A stretch of DNA of 64,000 bases from Hoeflea algicola (GTDB taxonomy: Bacteria > Pseudomonadota > Alphaproteobacteria > Rhizobiales > Rhizobiaceae). Below the pieces are notes generated by a model that saw nothing but the letters and a program-made list of their open reading frames with translations, was not told where the DNA came from and did not search any database. The stretch covers positions 2,480,001 through 2,544,000 of the forward strand of contig NZ_JAOVZR010000001.1 of NCBI RefSeq assembly GCF_026619415.1, written 5' to 3'. Shown in pieces: positions 45,220 to 53,173 of this stretch (position 1 is its first letter; each line of letters starts with the position of its first letter). The translations under genes and the position numbers were made by a program.

Positions 45220-46350
45220 TCATAGCAGACCTCTGGCGCTCAAATTCGTCATCAGCGCCCGCACGCCAAAATTCCATTCCGGGCAATCGGTGCTGAGCGC
45301 AACGGTATTTCGCAACTCACCCAGCCCTTCAGATGCGATGGTGACCACATCACCGATCTTGTGGGTGAACCCGGCGCCCGGCGTGTCGCGATCTTCGGTC
45401 GGTGCAAACAGGGTTCCCAGAAACAGCATCAGCCCGTCCGGATACTGGTGATGCCGGCCGATGGTCTGTGCGACGAGATCTTCAGGGTCCCGGCTGATCT
45501 CCGACATTGAGGAATGCCCGCGCAGCACAAAGCCGTCGGTCCCCTCGACAGTGAGCGCAAGTTCCGCGACGCGCACGTCATCAAGCTTAAAACCTTCATC
45601 GAACAGGCGAATAAAAGGCCCGATCGAACAGGAGCCGTTATTATCCTTGGCCTTCGACAACAGCAGCGCTGAGCGGCCCTCGATGTCACGCAGATTGACA
45701 TCATTGCCCAACCCAGCGCCGACGATTTTGCCGCGAGACGAGACCGCAAGCACCACTTCCGGCTCGGGATTGTTCCAGCTTGACGACGGGTGCAGTCCGA
45801 TCTCGGCGCCATAGCCCACCGATGACAGCGTTTGGGCTTTCGAAAACACCTCCGCATCGGGACCGATCCCGACCTCCAGATATTGGCTCCAGAGCCCTTC
45901 GGCGATCAGCGTCTGCTTGACCTTGCTCGCCTCTGGCGACCCCGGAACAATGTTGCGCAAGCTGTCACCGATGGCCGATGCGACGCGGTTGCGAATGGCC
46001 TCGGCCTTGTCGGGATCACCGGCGGCACGCTCCTCGATCACCCGCTCGACCATCGAGCGAGCGAAGGTTACTCCGCAAGCCTTGACGGCCTGCAGATCGC
46101 AGGGCGCCAGCAGGTGGGTATTCCCCGTCGGCGCCGATAACAGCTGCTCAAGTCCACCGACGTCCCGGCCAGGCGCATTGCTGACATATCCGGCAGGGTC
46201 ATCCATTTCGCAGATGTCGCGCACCAGTGGCACCTGTTTTGACGTGACATCGAAAACGCGCCCCGCACGGATTGTGACCACCGACGGACCGGCCGCCTCG
46301 GCAGTCCAGATGCGGCCCAGATAGGTGCCATTTTGATCGAGATTGTTCAT
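45220..46350 (-). CDS. Fumarylacetoacetate hydrolase-family protein
   Basis: A 376-aa enzyme whose C-terminal half carries the FAH fold: VGYGAEIGLHPSS, NNPEPEVVLAVS and NDVNLRDIEGRSALLLSKAKD, the metal-binding Glu/Asp region. Proteins of this length act on 2-oxo-3-deoxy sugar acids or similar 2-oxo acids (dehydratase or hydrolase). The ATG at 46350 has TGGAG 7 nt upstream. It lies divergent from the ureidoglycine aminohydrolase gene; a link between the two is not clear. Confidence 0.84.
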   Translation of the reverse strand: MNNLDQNGTYLGRIWTAEAAGPSVVTIRAGRVFDVTSKQVPLVRDICEMDDPAGYVSNAPGRDVGGLEQLLSAPTGNTHLLAPCDLQAVKACGVTFARSMVERVIEERAAGDPDKAEAIRNRVASAIGDSLRNIVPGSPEASKVKQTLIAEGLWSQYLEVGIGPDAEVFSKAQTLSSVGYGAEIGLHPSSSWNNPEPEVVLAVSSRGKIVGAGLGNDVNLRDIEGRSALLLSKAKDNNGSCSIGPFIRLFDEGFKLDDVRVAELALTVEGTDGFVLRGHSSMSEISRDPEDLVAQTIGRHHQYPDGLMLFLGTLFAPTEDRDTPGAGFTHKIGDVVTIASEGLGELRNTVALSTDCPEWNFGVRALMTNLSARGLL

Positions 46351-46657
46351 GTCATGCTCCAGAAATTTCAGGCCTTGTCTGCGGTGCGCGGATATCCACA
46401 CCTCCGTCCTTTGAGGTGAATTTCGAATCTCTATCTGCCATGCCCAAAGGCCGGGTCGGTGGAAGCCCTGCTTCTCCGGACAAACTTTCCAATTCTTTTT
46501 GATAATCCAATTTTTCTATCCCCCTATAATGATAATATGAGGAACAGATGGAAAAGCTAGATCGGCACCAACATGACAAGAGCGGCGACTGCGCCGCCGT
46601 AGCGGGCCTGAAACGGCCCGGGCAAATCGTGCTGTTTCGCCTTAGAGAGAGAATACC
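46351..46657. other. 307-nt divergent intergenic region
   Basis: It contains a perfect TATAAT box (46525-46530) in an A/T-rich stretch, about 128 nt before the plus-strand gene, without a good -35 at normal spacing. A GC-rich leader follows. No other gene is seen. Confidence 0.4.
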
Positions 46658-47506
46658 ATGACAAAGTGTTCCAACCCGGATCGATCCTATTACGCACCCC
46701 ATGGCGGATTGCCCGCCCAGACCGAACTGATGACCGGCCGGGCGGTGTTTACCGAGGCCTATGCCGTCATTCCGAAGGGCGTGATGAGCGACATTGTCAC
46801 ATCCTACCTGCCCAGCTGGGATGATACGCGGCTCTGGATTATTGCCCGGCCAATGTCGGGATTTGCCGAGACATTTTCCCACTACATCATGGAGGTGGCC
46901 CCCGGTGGCGGCTCCCACGCGCCAGAGCCCGACGCATCGGCGCAAGCGGTGCTTTTTGCCGTGGAAGGTGAATTCACCGTGTTTGTGGATGGCGCCTCGC
47001 ACACATTGGCGCCAGGCGGCTACGCCTACCTCCCCGCCGGCTGCAACTGGACGACGGTCAATAATGGCGCCGCCCATGCGCGCTTCCACTGGATCCGCAA
47101 GGCTTATGAAGCCGTTGACGGCATCGCCAAACCCGACCCGCTGTTTCTCAATGAGACCGACATCGCCCCCACCGTCATGCCCGACACCAATGGCACCTGG
47201 GCCACAACCCGCTTTGTCGACCCGACCGACCTGCGCCATGACATGCATGTCACCATCGTCACCTTCGAGCCCGGCGGGCTGATTCCGTTTGAGGAGACCC
47301 ACGTGATGGAGCACGGGCTTTATGTGCTGGAGGGCAAGGCGGTCTACAAGCTCAACCGTGACTGGGTCGAGGTCGAAGCCGGCGACTACATGTGGCTTCG
47401 CGCGTTCTGCCCTCAGGCCTGTTACGCCGGCGGCCCCGGCAGGTTCCGCTATCTTCTCTACAAGGATGTGAACCGACACGCCAATCTGCGCGGCTACGGG
47501 CGCTGA
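46658..47506 (+). CDS. allE: (S)-ureidoglycine aminohydrolase
   Basis: A 282-aa bicupin of the AllE/YlbA family, which releases ammonia from (S)-ureidoglycine in purine (allantoin) breakdown. The C-terminal cupin has the metal ligands in FEETHVMEHGLYVLEGKA (Glu, His, His) and the Gln in FCPQACYAGG. The first cupin, with VAPGGGSHAPEPD and AVLFAVEGEF, is the degenerate one. Length is normal. No other allantoin-pathway gene is in this window. Confidence 0.9.
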   Translation: MTKCSNPDRSYYAPHGGLPAQTELMTGRAVFTEAYAVIPKGVMSDIVTSYLPSWDDTRLWIIARPMSGFAETFSHYIMEVAPGGGSHAPEPDASAQAVLFAVEGEFTVFVDGASHTLAPGGYAYLPAGCNWTTVNNGAAHARFHWIRKAYEAVDGIAKPDPLFLNETDIAPTVMPDTNGTWATTRFVDPTDLRHDMHVTIVTFEPGGLIPFEETHVMEHGLYVLEGKAVYKLNRDWVEVEAGDYMWLRAFCPQACYAGGPGRFRYLLYKDVNRHANLRGYGR

Positions 47507-47835
47507 AACGCCGATAGCGCGGGCCGCATGCCGTCCGCGTCTGGCAAAAAATCAGTCCGGCGCCCAACGAGCATGAGTTTTACGCATGGCAATTGTGCGC
47601 CGCACCAATATCGTGTCCTGCAGCCATACACCGGCTTTGCGGGCCGCCGAATCCGACCAGACGCCGCCCATTGCCGCCCATTGCCAATGGTGACCGAAGC
47701 ACGACCTCCGCTGCACGCCTGGTGCGGGCTGCAGCGCCGAGCATCCGTTCGGGCGCACAGGGGACGCTCTATCTCTTTGATTTTATTGGATCTTGTCTGC
47801 ATCAAGGTGATTTTGCCTGATCACCGGATACTCCA

Positions 47836-47993
47836 GAAAACAAAAAGCCTGCCGCGGGAGGAGGTGCGGCAGGCTTTTCGAATAACGGAATGCGACGGGA
47901 GGAGGATGTCGCAATTCCTTTTAGAAGACCCTGGGAGGAGGAGTGGGTCTTCTAAGACACGAAGCTCTGCGGGAGGAGGTGCATTGCTTCGAT
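47836..47993 (-). ncRNA. Tandem CCTCCTCCC hairpin sRNA ('cuckoo'/alpha-r14/CcsR-like)
   Basis: Four consecutive stem-loops, read on the minus strand, each present the anti-Shine-Dalgarno sequence CCTCCTCCC in the loop. Stems on plus coordinates: 47960-47991 (6 bp plus 3 bp), 47921-47955 (11 bp), 47887-47918 (10 bp with one bulge) and 47847-47874 (9 bp). The last is followed by TTTTTGTTTT, an intrinsic terminator. Alphaproteobacterial CcsR/alpha-r14 sRNAs carry paired CCUCCUCCC hairpins and occur in tandem, so this may be one four-hairpin RNA or two processed units. The 5' end is estimated from a promoter-like sequence just upstream. Confidence 0.85.
47843..47878 (-). terminator. Intrinsic terminator of the sRNA cluster
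   Basis: A 9-bp stem (47847-47855 with 47866-47874), extended by A/T pairs, whose minus-strand 3' side runs into TTTTTGTTTT (47846-47837). The loop also holds the CCTCCTCCC motif, so the terminator doubles as the fourth hairpin. Confidence 0.85.
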
Positions 47994-47999
47994 GAGGAC

Positions 48000-48027
48000 A
48001 ACATACTCGATTTCTCGCAGATGCAAA
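48000..48027 (-). promoter_or_regulatory. Candidate promoter of the sRNA
   Basis: On the minus strand TTTGCA (48027-48022) and TATGTT (48005-48000) are 16 nt apart and would start transcription a few bases before the first hairpin. The boxes are far from consensus; a heat-shock-type sigma factor could read a different element. Confidence 0.35.
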
Positions 48028-48037
48028 CGGTTTATGT

Positions 48038-48059
48038 TGCAGTGCAGCTATGCACTGCA
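48038..48059. repeat. Perfect inverted repeat TGCAGTGCA-GCTA-TGCACTGCA
   Basis: Nine-bp perfect arms with a 4-nt spacer, 11 nt upstream of the candidate sRNA promoter and 18 nt before a plus-strand ORF. It has the size of a dimeric-regulator operator. Confidence 0.6.
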
Positions 48060-48076
48060 TGCAAGGCTAAGAATCG

Positions 48077-48613
48077 ATGACCGAACCCCAGCCTGAATCC
48101 ATCCGGCTGGTGCCGCACCGGGACATCCTTGCGACAAAACTGATCAAAATCTGTCCTCAATTGAAGAGCCCTCGCAGCCGCAAGATCATGTCGGCGATCA
48201 AACCGGGGCTGAAAGGGAAATGGTGGGTACTTCGAAATTATCCCTGGCATCAATCCAGGCACTTTCAAAATCAGCGTTCCTTCAGGACACAGCAATTGCG
48301 ACCGCCGTCAATAGCCGGACAATGGCACAGATCTCAGGCGCACAAGATCGCCATCAGTGGCGACGTCCCCACAATGCCTCCCCATCCGGTGCGCTATGCC
48401 CACCGCAAAGGCTGCGAGGTAATCGTGCGGACCGGGGAAATCCTGCAACCAAAACGGACGCTGGGCATATTGCGTATAGAAGAACGCCCGCGGATATCCG
48501 CAACTGAGAAATTGGCACGCTATATCGCGTCGCGCTTCGATGACTTGCGTCAACTATCCAAACGCCATGAGGACGCCATAGGGCGGGGCGAAGGCCCTCC
48601 TGACGCCGCTTGA
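48077..48613 (+). CDS. Uncharacterised ORF, doubtful
   Basis: A 178-codon ORF, rich in Arg, His and Pro, starting MTEPQPESIRLVPHRD. I recognise no family, and the ribosome-binding site (AAGG, 10 nt away) is weak. The C-terminal third (TEKLARYIASRFDDLRQLSKRHEDA) could form helices. Base composition is lower in GC than the metabolic genes around it. It may be an ORFan or the remains of a degraded gene. Confidence 0.3.
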   Translation: MTEPQPESIRLVPHRDILATKLIKICPQLKSPRSRKIMSAIKPGLKGKWWVLRNYPWHQSRHFQNQRSFRTQQLRPPSIAGQWHRSQAHKIAISGDVPTMPPHPVRYAHRKGCEVIVRTGEILQPKRTLGILRIEERPRISATEKLARYIASRFDDLRQLSKRHEDAIGRGEGPPDAA

Positions 48614-49078
48614 ACCGAAATGAGTTTACCGGGGATCGATTTGCTCAGGCTACGGAAAAATTCCTGCGCATTCCAGCTCTACAGAGACGCTACATCCCTA
48701 TCTTGCGGAGAGTGAGCAGATTTTACTTTTTCGGATGCGCCACCGATTTTGTGAGCGAAGACCTCGACTGGCTTCCAGGTCACAGCGTGATCACGCCGGA
48801 TTACGTTAAGCATCCAGACGATATCGCCGATCTGGGATCGCGCTATCCTGAAGGTTTGGCGATTCAGGCCAGATCGCGCCTTGTCCATCCTCTGACATTA
48901 TCGATGCCGCCGCAGTGACAGGAGTTTCAGGAACCACAGAAACAAACCGGCATCCGATCCCGTCCTTGACGCTCAAATCCGACAAGATCCCTCCCCATAG
49001 CCGGCGCGGTACCAATTATCGATTTGAAGAAAATATGATCCTCGTTCATGTTGGAACCCATCTTCAAACGCAACCAAT
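48614..49078 (+). other. Stretch with only doubtful short ORFs
   Basis: A 102-codon ORF (48610-48918) starts at TTG without a clear ribosome-binding site and shows no recognisable family. The rest has no gene, RNA or repeat I can support. Composition is less GC-rich than the flanks. Confidence 0.35.
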
Positions 49079-49090
49079 GGAGGAAGAACC

Positions 49091-49297
49091 GTGGCGATCA
49101 CCTGGGCCGATTTGGACGAAAGTGAGCAGACTGCGCTCAAGCGCCTGAACCGCGGCCCCTACACCGCACTTCAGCCAGCCATGGCCGAGCGTCTGATTGC
49201 ACTGGGGCTTGCCGAACGCCGACCTCGTGGCGTCGGCATCAACAGGGTGGGACGGGAACTGGTAATCAGCGTTTTGCTGAACCAACGCGACGATTAA
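49091..49297 (+). CDS. Small 68-aa hypothetical protein
   Basis: A short ORF starting at GTG with GGAGG 7 nt upstream. The sequence MAITWADLDESEQTALKRLN followed by LIALGLAERRPRGVGINRVG looks like a compact helix-turn-helix/winged-helix unit, so a DNA-binding or adaptor role is possible. No family is recognised. The good ribosome-binding site is the main support. Confidence 0.5.
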   Translation: MAITWADLDESEQTALKRLNRGPYTALQPAMAERLIALGLAERRPRGVGINRVGRELVISVLLNQRDD

Positions 49298-49798
49298 AAC
49301 CGTAGAGAAAAGACGTAGCTTAAGGAGTGATGTTTGTATCCCGCCCACCCAGGTATGGAAAAGGCTTCGTATCTGGAACGCAGAACGCCGCGCTGAGCTG
49401 AGCTGAGCTGAACCATGCGGGGGCGTTGGCTTGGTTGTTTGTTGGATTTGGTTGCGGGGGCAGGATTGTACAGAGACTTGCAACTTGCCGCCGCGCTACA
49501 AGCCAGATCGTCGGCATTTCCGGAGAGTGTCATGAACTCTGTGTACCCGTCCCGGCCCATGCGGGTTTCAGATAGTGTCACGTGTTTAAGCACTCCCCAA
49601 ACATAGTTGCGGACTGGTTTCTTGCTGCAGGCCATTCCCTGGGATTCCGTCCGCCTTTTTTGAAGTTCCGTATCACTAGATAGATCGGATGCGACCGCCC
49701 AAAAGGATCGCAAACACTTACAGCGCCGCACGTCCAATTGTGGACGTGAAGAACGCTGTAAGCGCATGAATCAATCGAAATGGACACTGACCCGGTTT
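49298..49798. other. 500-nt intergenic region
   Basis: Nothing coding is supported here. A short tandem repeat of the 5-mer CTGAG (about 49394-49410) is present, and a T-run (49656-49661) without a convincing stem. No tRNA or known RNA is seen. Confidence 0.4.
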
Positions 49799-50746
49799 TC
49801 ATACCGGGTTCGACCGTCTCCAGTCCAGGTAGGCACCCAGCCCTGCCTTCAGCGTGAAGCGTGGTGCGTAGCCAAGTTCCTGGCGAGCGCGGCTAATGTC
49901 CAGCGCGCCTTTTTTTACCGGGGACACACCTTTGGTGAATTCATAATCGCCCTCAGCAATTGATATGTCGGCGCTCGGCTCCAGGGTTTTGAGGGTGGCG
50001 ACGATCTCGCCAATTGACGGCGCTATGCCCGTGGCAATGTTATAGGCATCATGGCGATGATCCTGGTGATCAAGCACCTTGAGGATTCCGTCGACGCAAT
50101 CATCAACATATATATGATCGACCCGGAAATCGCCGCCACCATTCATGTGGAGCGAACGCTTTTCGATAATCGCATCGATCAGGATTTTCGGAACCCGCGG
50201 TCGCGGCAGACCGGGACCGTAAACCCAGCATGTACGAACATGCTGGATATCGAGCCCATAGGTGCGGACATAGTCCCGGGCCAGTTGTTCTACCGCATAT
50301 TTCGAAATTCCGTAGGGCTTTACCGGGCGAGCCGGATGATCTTCGTTGATCATGTCACTGTCGAAGGGACCGTAAATCTCCTCGGTTGAGATATGCACCA
50401 TGCGTCGAATATCAAACAGGCGCATGGCTTCGATCAAATTAAGCGACCCTTCGACGTTGACCCGCATCGTTGCGAACGGCGCCGAGACGGAATTCAGCAC
50501 ACCGACGATCGCCGCGCAGTGGACAATCGCATCAGGCGAGAATGCCTTGATGAGTTGAGCGATCTGTGCCCATTCGGTCAGATCACCCGTCGCAAACTCC
50601 AGTTTCGCTGATGCGGCAAGCCCCGCGTCCAGTCGCCTGGACGGCGGGCCGATGTCGACGGCGAGAACCTGATCCCCACGAGACGCCAGTGTACGCGCTA
50701 CCGCGCTCCCGATGAAGCCCGCGCCACCCGTTACAAGTACTTTCAA
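49799..50746 (-). CDS. NAD-dependent epimerase/dehydratase
   Basis: A 315-aa extended SDR protein. The NAD motif is VTGGAGFIGSAVARTL (residues 5-20); the active-site Tyr and Lys are in YGISKYAVEQLA; ISTEEIYGPFD holds the catalytic Ser/Thr region. It resembles nucleotide-sugar epimerases, but in catabolic loci such proteins often act on sugar acids or lactones. It is divergent from the TcuA-like gene, and a second, different epimerase lies at 53174. Confidence 0.87.
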   Translation of the reverse strand: MKVLVTGGAGFIGSAVARTLASRGDQVLAVDIGPPSRRLDAGLAASAKLEFATGDLTEWAQIAQLIKAFSPDAIVHCAAIVGVLNSVSAPFATMRVNVEGSLNLIEAMRLFDIRRMVHISTEEIYGPFDSDMINEDHPARPVKPYGISKYAVEQLARDYVRTYGLDIQHVRTCWVYGPGLPRPRVPKILIDAIIEKRSLHMNGGGDFRVDHIYVDDCVDGILKVLDHQDHRHDAYNIATGIAPSIGEIVATLKTLEPSADISIAEGDYEFTKGVSPVKKGALDISRARQELGYAPRFTLKAGLGAYLDWRRSNPV

Positions 50747-50951
50747 TTTCCTGCTCCTCTTTTAATCTGATCGACCGTCCTGAACCCGACTGTCCCACGC
50801 CCGAATGCGCGCGCAAACACCAATTTGTATCGATCTACACCATTTCCGACCGGCCTTTTTACCGGAATTTCCAGTACGTGCATGCCATGGTTGATGTTAG
50901 AATACAATCGTGTACTATTGTGTTCGATATGAATCTTGAGGAGTGAATCTC

Positions 50952-52433
50952 TTGCCAAACTGGGATGTGGTTGTTGTAGGTGCGGGTAATGCGGCGTTTT
51001 CTGCCGCGCTATCTGCCCAGGAAAATGGGGCGTCGGTGCTTATGCTGGAACGGGCGCCAAAAGATGAAGATGGTGGAAATTCGCGGTTCACGGCCGGGGC
51101 AATCAGATTTGCCTATCGTGGGCTGGATGATCTTCGCGCCGTCATGCCAGATCTTTCAGCGGATGAAATCGCCACCACCGACTTCGGCAGCTATGATGAA
51201 TCCCAGTTTTTCGACGACATGTTTCGCGTCACGAATTTCCGGACAGACCCGGATTTGTGCGAAACTCTCGTGACAAAATCATTCGAGACAATGCGCTGGT
51301 TCCAGGAACTGGGCATTCGATTTGTGCCTATCTATGGACGCCAAGCCTTCAAATCCAACGGCCGGTTCAAGTTCTGGGGCGGGTTGACCGTTGAAGCCTG
51401 GGGCGGCGGCCCGGGTCTGGTTGACCGCCAGACTGAAATCGCCGGCAAAAGAGGCATTGAAATTCGCTATGCAACGCGCGCGGTTTCGCTGATTTACGAT
51501 GGTGATGCCGTTCGCGGCGTGCGGGTCAAACACAATGGCGCCTACGAAGACATCCACGCAAAAAGCGTGGTGCTGGCCTGCGGTGGGTTTCAATCCAATA
51601 CCGAATGGCGATCGCGCTATCTCGGGGCCGGGTGGGAACTGGCAAAGGTCCGTGGCACCCGGTTCAACACCGGCGACGGAATTCGCATGGCGATCGATAT
51701 CGGCGCTTCCACATCCGGCAACTGGTCAGGCTGTCACGCCGTCGGCTGGGACTTCAATGCCCCCGAATTCGGTGATCTCGCCGTCGGCGACGGATTTCAG
51801 AAGCACTCCTACCCCTTCGGAATCATGGTCAACGCCAAGGGCGAGCGGTTCGTGGATGAAGGGCTGGATTTCCGCAATTACACCTATGCCAAATACGGCC
51901 GCGCCATTCTGGAGCAACCGGGACAATTGGCCTGGCAGATTTTCGACAGCAAGGTGGTTCACCTGCTGCGCGACGAGTACAGAACCCGGAATGTGACGAA
52001 GGTGACCGCCAATACCCTCGAGGAATTGTGTGCTAAACTGGAAGGCGTTGATCAAGCCAATGCTTTGAAGGAAATCAATAAATACAATGAATCGGTGGAT
52101 ACCGTCACCAAGTTTGATGCAAACATCAAGGACGGGAAATCCACATCCGGGTTGCCGGTCAACAAGACCAACTGGGCCAATAGAATCGACGAGGGGCCGT
52201 TTGAGGCCTATCAGGTTGGCTGCGGCATTACATTTACCTTCGGTGGCCTGCGGGTCGATCCGAAAAACATGCAGGTGATGGATACGGACCTCAACCCGAT
52301 CCCTGGCCTGTATACCGCCGGGGAAATGATGGGCGGGCTGTTCTTCTTCAATTACCCTGGTGGAACCGGATTGATGTCAGGCGCGGTGTTCGGACGCCTG
52401 GCGGGGCATTCGGCGGCAAAACCCGGCGAATGA
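50952..52433 (+). CDS. FAD-dependent tricarballylate dehydrogenase-like flavoprotein (TcuA-like)
   Basis: A 493-aa flavoprotein of the fumarate reductase/succinate dehydrogenase superfamily. The FAD motif is VVVVGAGNAAFSAALSA; GGNSRFTAGAIRFAY and the C-terminal GEMMGGLFFFNYPGGTGLMSG resemble TcuA, which oxidises tricarballylate to cis-aconitate. The start is TTG at 50952, with GAGGAG 8 nt upstream, rather than the GTG at 50943 that overlaps that site. No TcuB electron-transfer partner is nearby; EtfAB are encoded 2 kb away. Another organic acid may be the substrate. Confidence 0.82.
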   Translation: MPNWDVVVVGAGNAAFSAALSAQENGASVLMLERAPKDEDGGNSRFTAGAIRFAYRGLDDLRAVMPDLSADEIATTDFGSYDESQFFDDMFRVTNFRTDPDLCETLVTKSFETMRWFQELGIRFVPIYGRQAFKSNGRFKFWGGLTVEAWGGGPGLVDRQTEIAGKRGIEIRYATRAVSLIYDGDAVRGVRVKHNGAYEDIHAKSVVLACGGFQSNTEWRSRYLGAGWELAKVRGTRFNTGDGIRMAIDIGASTSGNWSGCHAVGWDFNAPEFGDLAVGDGFQKHSYPFGIMVNAKGERFVDEGLDFRNYTYAKYGRAILEQPGQLAWQIFDSKVVHLLRDEYRTRNVTKVTANTLEELCAKLEGVDQANALKEINKYNESVDTVTKFDANIKDGKSTSGLPVNKTNWANRIDEGPFEAYQVGCGITFTFGGLRVDPKNMQVMDTDLNPIPGLYTAGEMMGGLFFFNYPGGTGLMSGAVFGRLAGHSAAKPGE

Positions 52434-52446
52434 GACCAGACGTTTA

Positions 52447-52483
52447 GGCGGTTGTGGAGCCTGACGACACCCCCACAACCGCC
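52447..52483 (+). repeat. Stem-loop between the flavoprotein and GST genes
   Basis: A perfect 11-bp stem, GGCGGTTGTGG (52447-52457) with CCACAACCGCC (52473-52483), and a 15-nt loop. There is no U-tract, so it is more likely an mRNA processing or stability element than a full terminator. Confidence 0.55.
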
Positions 52484-52514
52484 GACGCAATGAATGTAGG
52501 CAAGGTATCGTTTG

Positions 52515-53123
52515 ATGAAGCTATTCTATTCACCCGCCAGTCCATTCGTCCGCAAGATTTCTGTTCTCGCCATCGAGCTGGACCTCGTGGCGAGAATTGA
52601 ACGGATCCCGGTCGATGTATGGGAGCCCGAGACACCGTATGTCGGCATCAATCCGCTGGGAAAAGTGCCCGCATTCGTCACCGACGACGGCTCGGTGATC
52701 TACGACTCCCCGGTCATTTGCGAATATCTCAATTCGCTGGCTGCGGGCCATCTGTTTCCAGCCCCTGGAGCAGGCAGATGGACCGTGCTTTGCAATCAAG
52801 CTCTGGCGGACGGCGTCTGTGACGCCGCCGTTCTCCGGCTCCACGAATCCCGGCGCGACGACAGCAAGCGATCTGACGAGTGGATCGCGCGGCAGCGGGG
52901 CGTAATTGCCCGTAGTCTCGATCTCCTTGAGCACAACGAAACTCGGCTGGAAGGCGATATCGACATCGGCAAGATTTCAGTTGGCGTCATGCTCGGCTAT
53001 CTGGACTTCCGGTTTGGTGGCGATCAATGGCGAAACGGAAGACCGGCGCTCTCCCGGTGGTACGAGACATTCTCGGCCAGAGAGTCGATGACTGCAACGC
53101 TCCCCCCACACCTGAGGCGGTAA
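52515..53123 (+). CDS. Glutathione S-transferase family protein
   Basis: A 202-aa GST. The N-terminal thioredoxin fold reads LFYSPASPFVRKISVLAIE, with the cis-proline/glutathione region INPLGKVPAFVTDDGSVIYDSPVICEYL (split here by loops); the C-terminal helical domain follows from about residue 85. In a catabolic cluster it may cleave an ether, isomerise a maleyl-type intermediate or detoxify. It probably shares a transcript with the flavoprotein and the following epimerase. Confidence 0.86.
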   Translation: MKLFYSPASPFVRKISVLAIELDLVARIERIPVDVWEPETPYVGINPLGKVPAFVTDDGSVIYDSPVICEYLNSLAAGHLFPAPGAGRWTVLCNQALADGVCDAAVLRLHESRRDDSKRSDEWIARQRGVIARSLDLLEHNETRLEGDIDIGKISVGVMLGYLDFRFGGDQWRNGRPALSRWYETFSARESMTATLPPHLRR

Positions 53124-53173
53124 CTTCCACCAACCCTGATTAACCGAGAAGATTTAGACATGAGGGAATGCCA

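Noticed and set aside
45001..45225. The Arg/Ser-rich extension as the true end of the LysR protein
   Set aside because: The alternative frame gives a normal LysR C-terminus with its own stop, so the extension is best explained by a frameshift.
46499..46530. TTGATA and TATAAT as a promoter for allE
   Set aside because: The spacer is 20 nt, too long for a normal sigma-70 promoter; only the TATAAT box is noted.
47528..47995. 155-codon plus-strand frame across the hairpin region
   Set aside because: It would translate through four perfect stem-loops with a terminator; the structure explains the sequence better than coding.
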